This document shows positions 7,596-14,577 of a DNA stretch of 18,450 nt, piece by piece; position 1 is the stretch's first letter, and each line of letters opens with the position of its first letter. The notes below the pieces were generated by a model. It ran no database searches, was not told the DNA's origin, and was given only the letters and a program-made list of their open reading frames with translations. The stretch covers positions 1-18,450 of the forward strand of contig JBHIBA010000065.1 in assembly GCA_046758845.1 (NCBI GenBank), written 5' to 3'. Origin of the DNA: JBHIBA01 sp046758845 (GTDB taxonomy: Bacteria > UBA8248 > JACPRG01 > G963555815). Position numbers and translations under genes: made by a program.

Positions 7596-8075
7596 TCAGC
7601 AAGTCCATTTAAGTCTTCTCCTATCCCTTTGCTTGCGTGGCTGCAACTCCCGCAAGGGCATGCCTTGATTCTCTGCAGAGCTCTTTTTGATAGGGGGAGC
7701 TAGCCCATTTTCCCGCCTAGCGAGCGTCCCCGGATCGACGCCGATCTCCGTGGCCAGCTTTTCCTGACTGATGCCGAGCCACTTCCGTGCACGGGCGATC
7801 TTTTCGCCCAGGTTTCGGGGCGGCCCGTCCCAGGGTACGTACCCGAGGAAGGCGACAATCTTGGGCAGAAACGGAAGGGAAGGGTGGTTTCGCCCCCTTT
7901 CCCAGCCATGAACCGTGGTTGCGTGCACTCCGAGGATCTCGGCGACTTCGCGCTGTAAGACGTCCAGGTCAAGACGCCTTTTTCGGATGTGGTCGCCTAG
8001 TGAATTCAAGGAGTTAGGGTATATAGGAGGGAGGGGCTTTTTGGCTCTAAGGGTGATGTGGCAAAATGGCAACAT
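7596..8075 (-). CDS. XRE-family transcriptional regulator with two HTH domains
   Basis: This 159-residue DNA-binding protein carries two consecutive Cro/C1-type helix-turn-helix units. The first, about residues 25-80, reads TLGDHIRKRRLDL-like: LGDHIRKRRLDLDVLQREVA followed by GVHATTVHGWERGRNHPS. The second, about 88-125, reads LGEKIARARKWLGISQEKLA and IGVDPGTLARRENG. The head (FCHITLRAKKPLPPIYP) also matches a widespread small-regulator family in environmental Proteobacteria-like genomes, as I recall it, which supports the ATG at 8075; AGGGA lies eight bases upstream. The C-terminus is short and very basic. It is transcribed in the same direction as the catabolic operon, 446 bases upstream, and could control it, although it is equally typical of isolated orphan regulators. 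Its first ten bases overlap the comM remnant on the other strand. Confidence 0.8.
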   Translation of the reverse strand: MLPFCHITLRAKKPLPPIYPNSLNSLGDHIRKRRLDLDVLQREVAEILGVHATTVHGWERGRNHPSLPFLPKIVAFLGYVPWDGPPRNLGEKIARARKWLGISQEKLATEIGVDPGTLARRENGLAPPIKKSSAENQGMPLRELQPRKQRDRRRLKWTC

Positions 8076-8179
8076 GGGGGTGTCCCTGCGGTTATTGCGG
8101 CGACGCGGAGCGGCCCTGCACGTGCACGCCGCTTAAGATCCGCAGCTACCGCTCGCTTGACCGGGAGGTGCTGGCGTGA
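8066..8179 (+). pseudogene. comM: Decayed comM (YifB, Mg-chelatase-like AAA ATPase) fragment with internal deletion
   Basis: The plus strand encodes 37 residues before a TGA at 8177-8179. The first part, CPCGYCGDAERPCTCTP then LKIRSYRS, matches the cysteine-rich segment that precedes SGPLLDRID in ComM proteins. The last residues, YRSLDREVLA-stop, match the extreme C-terminus of ComM (family pattern EAIxYRxLDR). The roughly 130 residues that should separate these two parts are absent, so the fragment looks like an internal deletion joined at the shared Tyr-Arg dipeptide. The N-terminal half and AAA core are also missing. The same frame continues after the TGA to about 8340 with no recognisable family. 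No function is expected for this remnant. Confidence 0.6.
8159..8179 (+). repeat. Copy 1 of a 21-bp direct repeat (comM 3' end)
   Basis: Bases 8159-8179 (GACCGGGAGG followed by TGCTGGCGTGA) recur identically and in the same orientation at 14445-14465. Here they encode the ComM tail LDREVLA-stop. An exact 21-mer is not expected twice by chance in 18 kb. No imperfect extension is visible on either side apart from a few bases. Confidence 0.85.
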
Positions 8180-8443
8180 GAGGGAAAGTCCTTCGAGGTT
8201 CAGGTGAAGCCCCTCAAGGATTCGCTTCCCATCGACGCAGACCCTGGGGAAGAAAACAGCGCCGCCAGGCGGTCGAACCCGCGTTTTAGACTCGAAGTAA
8301 AGCGAATGGATTTGGGGTCAGCAGGTGGGAAACCGGCTTGCGTTGTGTAAGATTCTTTCGGCCGGCCCCAGGAGCTCGCGCCCGCTTAAGATAAGTTTTC
8401 TCGGTAGTCCGGGCAGACCAGGAAGGAACAGGCGGTTCTCTGG

Positions 8444-9967
8444 ATGATGCTTCAAAGTGTGCGGTCTCTTCTCGACCTGCCCAAGCGATGGCAGGTTCCC
8501 CTCTCGCCCGCTTCCTGCGGTGTTTCGTTGTTCCTTCTCCCTTTAGCTCTCCTCTGGCGAGGGGCACTCTCGTTACCCCTCTATCATGTGGACTCCGCGC
8601 TGTTCGCCTCCATGGCGCGGGACCTGTCCAACTCCCCCTTGCGCACCTGGATCTACATGGGCGGGGATTGGGAATGGTTGTTCTACGAAAAGCCCCCTCT
8701 GATCCTTTGGGTCGAAGCGGCGACCATGAGGCTTATCGGTACCGGCCCGGAGGCGGCCTTTGTTTCGACTCTCCTCGCCGCCCATCTCACGGTGCTCCTC
8801 GTCTACAAGATAGGCAAGAGGCTGGTGGACCGGGACTTCGGCTTTCTGGCGGCTCTCATCCTCTGTCTGACGCCCTCGTTCGTGAACCAGAGCCGAAATC
8901 CCATCATCGAGCCGATGCTGATGTTCTTCATGGCGTTGTCCCTCTACTGGGGGATGAGCCTTCGCAGGAGCTGGCTGCACATCTTTGGGGCGGGCGCCGC
9001 CCTCGCGTGCGCCTTCCTGGCAAAGGGCCCGCCTGCCTTGGCCGTCCTTCCTGTCATGGGGGTTTATTACCTCACCGCTTCTCCGGATTCAGGGTCCCGC
9101 AGGGAATGGCGAGGGCGTTTGGCTCAGGTTCCGTGGGGTCGTCTGGGCCTTGTCCTGTTCATTGCATTGGGCATCCTGGCGTTGGTGGATCTTTGGCACT
9201 TCAGCCTCACGTCCTCTTCGTTTTGGAAAAGGCTCATTACTCAGCAGATCGTGCCCGGCGTCTTGACGGGACGCGAGCACCCCAAATCGGGTTTGTATTT
9301 CCTCCGGGGCTTGGCCCATCGGTACTGGCCGTGGCTGCCGGTACTCGCGGCGGGGGTCATGGTCCCCTGGGTCTTGCGGCGAGAGTTTCCTGAAAAGAAC
9401 GCGCTGATTCGTGCTTGGGCGTTCGCCCTGACGCAGGCGGGGGTCATCCTCTTGGGGTTCAGCCTCGTCCAGAAAAAAGCGCCCTTCTATACTTACCCCT
9501 ACCACGTCGGACTGACCCTATTCACGGCCATCCCTTTGTACGTTCTCCTCCGGAAGCGGCGGGAAATCTACGGCTCTCTCGTCTCAGGTTCTATCTTGCT
9601 CTCCGTCGGCATATTCATCCTGGCCTCCGTCGCCCCTCAGGCCTTTCTTCATTACCCGCGTCCGAAGCTGGGAGCCATGATCCAGATGGGAGAGGAGCTC
9701 CAAAAACGAGGAATTCGCATTCAGACGCTTCAGGTGGTCCACAAATGCAGGCCCAACCCGAAATGGGGGTTCCCCACACATGCAAGGTTTTACATGCGAG
9801 TGGAAGAGGTCACCTGCGAGACCGAACCGGTAGGGATTCAGTTTCTGGACATGCGGAAGGATCGGTCTTACGAGCGAGACGGTTCGACCGTTTTGGCCAT
9901 TTCCCATCCTTACGTCCTTGTAGATCGGGGCACCGGCCGGGGTGGCGCCGAACAGGTTGGGAAGTGA
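8444..9967 (+). CDS. GT39-type membrane glycosyltransferase (ArnT/PMT-like)
   Basis: The product is a 507-residue polytopic membrane protein of the dolichyl/undecaprenyl-phosphate-sugar glycosyltransferase superfamily, which transfers a sugar from a lipid carrier to lipid A, protein or another cell-envelope acceptor on the outer face of the inner membrane. The first hydrophobic segment is followed by a periplasmic loop HVDSALFASMARDL, whose Asp occupies the place of the catalytic acidic residue, and then by the diagnostic YEKPPLILWVEAATMRLIG. FVNQSRNPIIEPMLMF and FLAKGPPALAVLPVMG are also typical. About ten hydrophobic segments occupy residues 20-390, and the last 110 residues form a soluble C-terminal domain. 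ATG codons at 8444 and 8447 are both possible; the nearest purine-rich site (GGAAGGA) is rather far upstream. It stands alone on the plus strand after the comM remnant, so its acceptor cannot be inferred from neighbours. Confidence 0.85.
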   Translation: MMLQSVRSLLDLPKRWQVPLSPASCGVSLFLLPLALLWRGALSLPLYHVDSALFASMARDLSNSPLRTWIYMGGDWEWLFYEKPPLILWVEAATMRLIGTGPEAAFVSTLLAAHLTVLLVYKIGKRLVDRDFGFLAALILCLTPSFVNQSRNPIIEPMLMFFMALSLYWGMSLRRSWLHIFGAGAALACAFLAKGPPALAVLPVMGVYYLTASPDSGSRREWRGRLAQVPWGRLGLVLFIALGILALVDLWHFSLTSSSFWKRLITQQIVPGVLTGREHPKSGLYFLRGLAHRYWPWLPVLAAGVMVPWVLRREFPEKNALIRAWAFALTQAGVILLGFSLVQKKAPFYTYPYHVGLTLFTAIPLYVLLRKRREIYGSLVSGSILLSVGIFILASVAPQAFLHYPRPKLGAMIQMGEELQKRGIRIQTLQVVHKCRPNPKWGFPTHARFYMRVEEVTCETEPVGIQFLDMRKDRSYERDGSTVLAISHPYVLVDRGTGRGGAEQVGK

Positions 9968-9969
9968 TA

Positions 9970-9988
9970 GCCGCCGGAAATCCGCGGC
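9970..9988 (+). terminator. Possible GC-rich hairpin after the GT39 gene
   Basis: GCCGC at 9970-9974 pairs with GCGGC at 9984-9988, with GG/CC pairing inside across an AAAT loop and one bulged C. It starts three bases after the stop codon. No U-tract follows, so it would be a weak intrinsic terminator at best. Confidence 0.3.
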
Positions 9989-10097
9989 CTTTGCGGAAGG
10001 GATTGACTCCATAACTGGGGATCTAGTGAAGTTCCCAACAGGGTGCTGACAAACTCCGCTTCAGACCCCACTCAGGGGTGGCTCGATCCACTGGCAT

Positions 10098-10226
10098 TGT
10101 CATTCTGAAAGATACAAGGAATCTCCTCAAGCTCGAAACCCGTTGTTTTTTTTGGGAGTTGGAAACAGACCCTTTAATCCGAACCAGATTCTTCGCGCGG
10201 GTCGATGACCCCCGCTCAGAATGACA
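10098..10226. repeat. 129-bp hairpin-type dispersed repeat (MITE-like)
   Basis: TGTCATTCTGA at 10098-10108 is the exact reverse complement of TCAGAATGACA at 10216-10226. Inside these 11-bp arms a second pair matches: AAGGAATCT at 10116-10124 against AGATTCTT at 10187-10194, allowing one extra base. The outer wording (TCATTCTGA ... GAATCT) is the one seen in non-coding palindromic repeats scattered through many environmental bacterial genomes, as I recall them. It encodes nothing itself. It fills most of the gap between the GT39 gene and the MFS gene and covers the most upstream candidate start of the latter (ATG at 10205). Confidence 0.65.
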
Positions 10227-10273
10227 GCAACGGCCAATCCGAGGGCCTCAAAATCGTTTTTCAGCGCCCTTCC

Positions 10274-11509
10274 ATGAGCGCATCAGCCGGCTTCAAAGCG
10301 CACTCTAAGTGGCCCTCCATCGCCCTTTTGGCGGTCTGCGAAGTGATGGCCCTGACCCTTTGGTTCTCAGTTTCCGCAGTCGTCCCGGCGCTGAGATCAG
10401 AATTTACGCTCGGCGACCTCCAGGCGTCCCTCATTACCAGCAGCGTGGCCGTCGGCTTCGTCGTCGGAACATTGGGAAGCGCTCTGCTTGGCCTTGCGGA
10501 CCGGTTGCACCCCAGGCGGTTCTTCATGGTATCGGCCTTGGCGGCGGCCGCGGCGAACGCCGCCATCTTGTTGGTCGAGCCGACCTCCCCGTTGGTGATC
10601 GGCCTTAGGTTCGTAACGGGCATGTGTATGGCTGGCCTCTATCCCATCGGAATGAAGATGGCCGCCACTTGGGCCAGGGGGGATACGGGACTGCTCGTGG
10701 GGCTTCTGGTCGGTGCGCTGACGCTGGGGTCCGCCTCACCTCACCTGTTCAACGCTGCGGGGGGCGTGGACTGGCGCTTCACCCTCGTTGCGGCATCGGC
10801 CTTCGCGGTCGCCGCAGGCTTTCTGATTAACTTCGTTGGCCTCGGGCCCGGACACGTCCAGTCCCCTCGGTTCAACCCCAGCTCCGTGCTGCGCGCCTGG
10901 ACTGACAGGCCCCTCAGGCTCGCCAACTTTGGCTACTTCGGCCACATGTGGGAGCTTTACGCCATGTGGGGGTGGATCGGGGTGTTCGTCCACGCCAGCT
11001 TCGGTGAAAGCTTCGGCGATGCGGGGGCCGCCGCATCGTTCTATGCCAACCTCGCCGCCTTCGCGGTGATCGCCTCTGGCGCCGCCGGGTGCCTCTTTGG
11101 CGGAGTGCTTGCGGACCGGCTGGGCCGCACGACTCTGACCATGGGGGCGATGGTGACAAGCGGCGTCTGTTCCCTTGTGGTCGGGTTTCTGTACGGCGGT
11201 GACCCTCGGGTTCTGGTGGCGCTGGGAATTGTCTGGGGCGTAGCGGTGATTGCCGACTCGGCCCAGTTCTCCTCGTGTATCATCGAGCTATCCGACCGTT
11301 TCTACGTTGGAACCATGCTTACAGTCCAGACATCCTTGGGGTTCCTTCTCACGCTGGCTACCATTCATCTGATCCCGTGGCTGGTGGATGCGATCGGCTG
11401 GCAGTATGCATTCGGGGCGCTTGCTGTAGGGCCGTTTCTTGGCGTCCTCGCCATGTGGCGTCTCAGGGCGCACCCTGAGGCGGTCAAGCTTGCAAGCGGC
11501 AACCGGTAG
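10274..11509 (+). CDS. Major facilitator superfamily transporter
   Basis: This is a 411-residue inner-membrane secondary transporter with about twelve hydrophobic segments. The loop between segments 2 and 3 carries LLGLADRLHPRRFFMVSA, the family's charged G-x-x-x-D-R-x-x-x-R-R motif, and the second half repeats it as LFGGVLADRLGRTTLTMG. The sequence FGYFGHMWELYAMWGW is shared by one MFS subgroup of unclear substrate. I prefer the ATG at 10274, which leaves the usual short cytoplasmic lead (MSASAGFKAHSKWPS) before segment 1. The ATG at 10205 would add 23 residues derived largely from the hairpin repeat. Neither has a clear ribosome binding site. It is followed 184 bases later by the MaoC-type gene and may belong with the downstream catabolic genes as their importer or exporter, which is inference from order only. 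Confidence 0.88.
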   Translation: MSASAGFKAHSKWPSIALLAVCEVMALTLWFSVSAVVPALRSEFTLGDLQASLITSSVAVGFVVGTLGSALLGLADRLHPRRFFMVSALAAAAANAAILLVEPTSPLVIGLRFVTGMCMAGLYPIGMKMAATWARGDTGLLVGLLVGALTLGSASPHLFNAAGGVDWRFTLVAASAFAVAAGFLINFVGLGPGHVQSPRFNPSSVLRAWTDRPLRLANFGYFGHMWELYAMWGWIGVFVHASFGESFGDAGAAASFYANLAAFAVIASGAAGCLFGGVLADRLGRTTLTMGAMVTSGVCSLVVGFLYGGDPRVLVALGIVWGVAVIADSAQFSSCIIELSDRFYVGTMLTVQTSLGFLLTLATIHLIPWLVDAIGWQYAFGALAVGPFLGVLAMWRLRAHPEAVKLASGNR

Positions 11510-11693
11510 TCGTTTGCGACCCTTGGACTAACGTAGAGTACGGTGCAACGATGAGGACGGGACAGAGCGATCGGTGCGACGGGCTTGCCGCAGGCGATGC
11601 TCGCTTCCCAGCCGGCTCAAAGACCACGGTGCTGGCCAACAGCCATTCAGGAGAGCCGCTCCCAGCAAATTTCTGTATGGAGGAGGTTTCCGT

Positions 11694-12101
11694 ATGCGTT
11701 TATCTGTCGGACAGAAGACCACACGGAGTATCACGCTCACCGCGGACCACGTTAGAACATTCGCCGCTTTGACGGGTGACTACAACCCAATTCATTTCGA
11801 TGAGTCCTTTGCGGCGAAAACCAAATTTGGGCGCCTGGTTGTTCAAGGTGGTCTGACTACCGGCCTTCTGCATGCCCTGGTCGCCATGGACATGCCAGGC
11901 CCGGGGACTGTGTTTCTCAGTCAAAATTGGAAATTCACGGCCCCCGTTTTTATTGGAGACACCATAACCGCTGAAGCAGAGATCATCAGCATCCATGAGA
12001 CCAAGCCCGTCACCCAGTTAGGGATCAAGATTACTCGGCAAACCCAAGAAACAGTCCTGGATGGGGAGGCTTGGTGCTATACATTCTCGCCTGAATCTTA
12101 G
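11694..12101 (+). CDS. MaoC-family (R)-specific enoyl-CoA hydratase-like protein
   Basis: The product is a 135-residue single hot-dog-fold hydratase of the PhaJ/MaoC type, which adds water to trans-2-enoyl-CoA or a similar CoA thioester in the cytosol. The catalytic Asp-His pair is visible as D29 and H34 in GDYNPIHFDESFAA, followed by GRLVVQGGLTTGLLHAL, the family's second signature. The ATG at 11694 has a perfect AGGAGG seven bases upstream; the frame is open to 11574, but that lead is unlike the family. Many MaoC-like proteins act on mesaconyl-CoA, (R)-3-hydroxyacyl-CoA or unknown acyl-CoAs, and the specific substrate cannot be read from the sequence. The gene lies between the MFS transporter and the M29-type gene, with gaps of 184 and 238 bases in which I see no other gene. 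Confidence 0.9.
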   Translation: MRLSVGQKTTRSITLTADHVRTFAALTGDYNPIHFDESFAAKTKFGRLVVQGGLTTGLLHALVAMDMPGPGTVFLSQNWKFTAPVFIGDTITAEAEIISIHETKPVTQLGIKITRQTQETVLDGEAWCYTFSPES

Positions 12102-12339
12102 ATAGGCTGTGCGACCCACCCGGGTCCGATAGTTACTGGGGGTCCTCTAATCACTGGGGTTGGGAATTGCGAGCCGGCTCATATTCTGCTCCGTTGAGCT
12201 TCACTCACAGCTTTCCTCGTTTCGGGCTACGATCAGGGTAAGCGTAAAATTGGCGTGGCGTATCTTCAAGATCAGAAATCGGGGGTCTCTGGCGGACTTC
12301 AGAGCAATCATCCTGGCCGGGGCGGATTGAGGGGGGCTG

Positions 12340-13410
12340 ATGACTTCCTTATGGGACCTGATGGAAGGAGCCCGGAATTGTGTCCGGGGCTATGTCTGCG
12401 TAAAGCCGGGGGAAAAGGTCCTCCTCTGGACAGACCGCTCCAGCGAGGTCCACCCCCGCGTCGTCGAGGCCTTTGGCGTGGCGGTGGAGGAGGTCGGCGC
12501 CGAGGCCTTCCTCCTTTCTTCCAAATCGGTTGTCCATCGCCTCAAAGAGCCTCTCCAAAAGCCCATCCTCGCGGCCATGCGGGAAGCGGACGCCATCTTG
12601 AGTTTCCAGCGCCTGGAGAACGCGGCCACGATTCACAACGACGACGTCGCCGAGCTCATCTTCTTCCATCCCCCTCGAAACACCGCCATCATCAGCCTCA
12701 CCCCAGGGCTGCTCGCGTCGGATTGGGCGCGCTTTCCGGCATATCTCCTCTTCGCCCTTTACAAGAGAGTCCGCCGGCAGGCCCTCTCGTCTGGGACGGA
12801 TGTCTTCCGGTTCACGGACCGTCTCGGGACGGACTTCACCGGCCGCCTGGCCTACCGCAGCGGCTTCAAGTACGTGGACCCGGTGAAGAAGTGGCAGTTC
12901 TTTCCGGGCGGGGAGATGGCCGAGCTTCCGGACCCCCCGGTCAACGGCCAGTTGGTGTTCGAGCAACTGGAAGGGTTTGAAGGCTTCCTGAGTGAGCCGA
13001 TCCGCCTCACCATCGAGAACCAATGGGTGACGCGGGTGGAGGGAGGGAAGGAGGCCCGCTGGTTCAAGGAACAGATGGGCCGCTACGAGAATGGGAATTG
13101 CTTCTGCGAGATTGCCATCGGCGTCAACCCCAAGGCCCCCGTCTCGGAAGGGCTCAAGACGAAAGGCATGGACACCATTGCACACCGCCACTCCGGAACC
13201 TTTCACTGCGCCGTGGGCAAGTGGGCCAATCCGGACGTCCGGGTGAAGAGCGATTGGCACTGGGACGGGGGGGGACTCCATCCGACGTTGACCGTGGGAG
13301 AGGTCGAGCTCATTCGGGAGGAGAGGCTCACGGCTCTGGATGACCCGGAGATCCGGGAGCTCGCCTCCAGGTACGGCCACCCGGACGACGTCTTGGCGGA
13401 GGTGTGGTGA
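12340..13410 (+). CDS. M29 aminopeptidase-like metalloenzyme
   Basis: This 356-residue protein belongs to the superfamily shared by M29 leucyl aminopeptidases (AmpS/AmpT) and 2,5-dihydroxypyridine dioxygenase (NicX). The C-terminal metal site can be followed: E257 in FCEIAIGVNPKAPVSEG, H289 in GTFHCAVGKW, and H307 with D309 in KSDWHWDGG. M29 enzymes have Glu at the first of these positions, whereas NicX has a histidine (in SHIGWGLQP, from memory), so this protein sides with the peptidase branch, although its length equals that of NicX (about 350). The N-terminal half (residues 1-140) is the usual nucleotide-binding-like domain of the superfamily. ATG at 12340 follows a GAGGGGGG run by three bases. 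It lies 128 bases upstream of the racemase-superfamily gene. Its substrate may be a small amide or heterocycle rather than a peptide; this is inferred from context. Confidence 0.8.
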   Translation: MTSLWDLMEGARNCVRGYVCVKPGEKVLLWTDRSSEVHPRVVEAFGVAVEEVGAEAFLLSSKSVVHRLKEPLQKPILAAMREADAILSFQRLENAATIHNDDVAELIFFHPPRNTAIISLTPGLLASDWARFPAYLLFALYKRVRRQALSSGTDVFRFTDRLGTDFTGRLAYRSGFKYVDPVKKWQFFPGGEMAELPDPPVNGQLVFEQLEGFEGFLSEPIRLTIENQWVTRVEGGKEARWFKEQMGRYENGNCFCEIAIGVNPKAPVSEGLKTKGMDTIAHRHSGTFHCAVGKWANPDVRVKSDWHWDGGGLHPTLTVGEVELIREERLTALDDPEIRELASRYGHPDDVLAEVW

Positions 13411-13538
13411 AGCGCCGAACGGGCGTTAATCTCAAGGTCGCGGCGGATAGGTCACTTCGGCGGGCCGGCTGCCGCGGGAACCGCTGACCGCCGGTTGGGC
13501 CTTGAGGGAGGCTGGGCGAGTGGACTGGAGGGATCGTC

Positions 13539-14287
13539 ATGTATGGCTGGAGAGCGCTCATCGGTTTGATACAGCCCAGCGGCGGCCCCGTCGCGGAAGA
13601 GGAGTTCCGGATGGCGGCGCCGGAGGGCGTCTCATTCGTCACCTCTCGAATGTACATCGAAGAGGTTTCCCCGAAGGGCCTGGAGGAAATGCTCACTCAG
13701 GTGGAGCTTGCGGCCAAAGAGATCGCCATCATGAAAAGCGACTGCCTCGTCCTTTGTGGAACCCCGGCGGGATTCTCAAGGGCCATGCCTTCAACCTCGA
13801 GCTGACAGAGCGCCTGCGGAATGCCTCCGGATTGCCGAGCATGACGATGGCCACGGCCGTCGTAGAAGCGCTGCGTCATTTGAAGGTCGGCAGGCTCGTG
13901 GTCGCCACCGCCTACGGCGATGATCTGAACGCCCTCCTCCAGAGATTCTTGGAAGAGGCCGGTTTCGAGGTCTTGGCCATGGAGGGTCTCCGCCAGCGGT
14001 TCAATTGGGACATCCAGCGCCTGCCGCCGAGCGCCGCCTACCGTCTCGCCAAGGACGTGGCGAAAGAAGTCCAAGGGGCGGACGGGATCTTCATCTCCTC
14101 CGGCGCTCTGCGGACGTTCGAGGTCATCGACCTGTTGGAGAGGGACCTCGGCCTTCCCGTGGTGACCAGCAATCAGGCGGGCCTTTGGGCCGGACTGCGC
14201 CTGGGGCGAGTGAGGGAATCCATCCACGGATTCGGACAGCTCCTGAGAACGCCCGGGGACATCGTCGATCCCCTTTGCCCGCCGTGA
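13539..14287 (+). pseudogene. Maleate isomerase/arylmalonate decarboxylase-family gene broken by a one-base frameshift
   Basis: The two halves of one Asp/Glu-racemase-superfamily protein lie in different frames. The first half starts at ATG 13539 (GGAGGG upstream) and reads MYGWRALIGLIQPSGGPVAE to CLVLCGTPAGF. The second half resumes in the frame one base earlier as LKGHAFNLELTERL, then MTMATAVVEALRHLKVGRLV and VVTSNQAGLWAGLR. Restoring one C in GGATTCTCAAGG at about 13773-13777 gives an uninterrupted 249-residue protein, the normal family length. The family interconverts or decarboxylates small dicarboxylates using one or two cysteines on a pseudo-symmetric site. The first Cys is present (C73 in LCGTPAG). 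The second is replaced by Ser in IFISSGALRTFEV, where maleate isomerases have Cys. Otherwise the protein is well preserved, so recent inactivation or a sequencing error are both possible. Confidence 0.8.
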
Positions 14288-14444
14288 ACTTGGAAGCCGC
14301 CCGGAGATTTCGTGCAGACAGCCGGCAGGTGCCGCCCCCCCCGGATGGAGACAGAGACGCATATTTTCCAACATCGCCCGGATGATCCCCCGGGCCCCCA
14401 AGTCCACGGCCAAGGCCTCCAGGCCCAGGCCGACCCACCTCCTG

Positions 14445-14465
14445 GACCGGGAGGTGCTGGCGTGA
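14445..14465 (+). repeat. Copy 2 of the 21-bp direct repeat
   Basis: This is identical to 8159-8179 and in the same orientation, and it again ends with a TGA in the frame LLDREVLA-stop. Unlike copy 1, the upstream sequence in this frame (IARMIPRAPKSTAKASRP) shows no ComM resemblance. It lies in the 290-base gap 14288-14577 between the racemase-superfamily gene and the methyltransferase, where I see no gene. Confidence 0.85.
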
Positions 14466-14577
14466 CCTTCACAGCGGGACAAAGCGGACCTTCATTGGAG
14501 GGCATTAGGGGAAGGGCTCCCAATGCGTGGCAATTGGCTTTTTCCCGCAGGGCGATTCAAGAAGATAAGCATCAATT

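Noticed and set aside
8177..8345. TGA at 8177 as a selenocysteine codon extending the comM frame
   Set aside because: TGA is the natural stop of the ComM tail and recurs in the second repeat copy. No SECIS-like hairpin was apparent, and the downstream frame has no family.
11510..11693. Riboswitch in the leader of the MaoC gene
   Set aside because: The region looked structured, but I could not match it to the conserved core of any riboswitch class I know.
12349..13380. 343-codon minus-strand open frame opposite the M29-like gene
   Set aside because: It is antisense to a gene with a good ribosome binding site and conserved metal ligands, and its translation is low-complexity and unlike any family.
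12340..13410. Naming this gene nicX (2,5-dihydroxypyridine dioxygenase)
   Set aside because: Length and overall fold fit, but the first metal position is Glu257 as in M29 peptidases, not the His of NicX, so the specific name is not supported.
13697..14482. 261-codon minus-strand open frame opposite the racemase-superfamily gene
   Set aside because: The plus strand carries both halves of a recognisable enzyme. The antisense frame only survives because of base composition.
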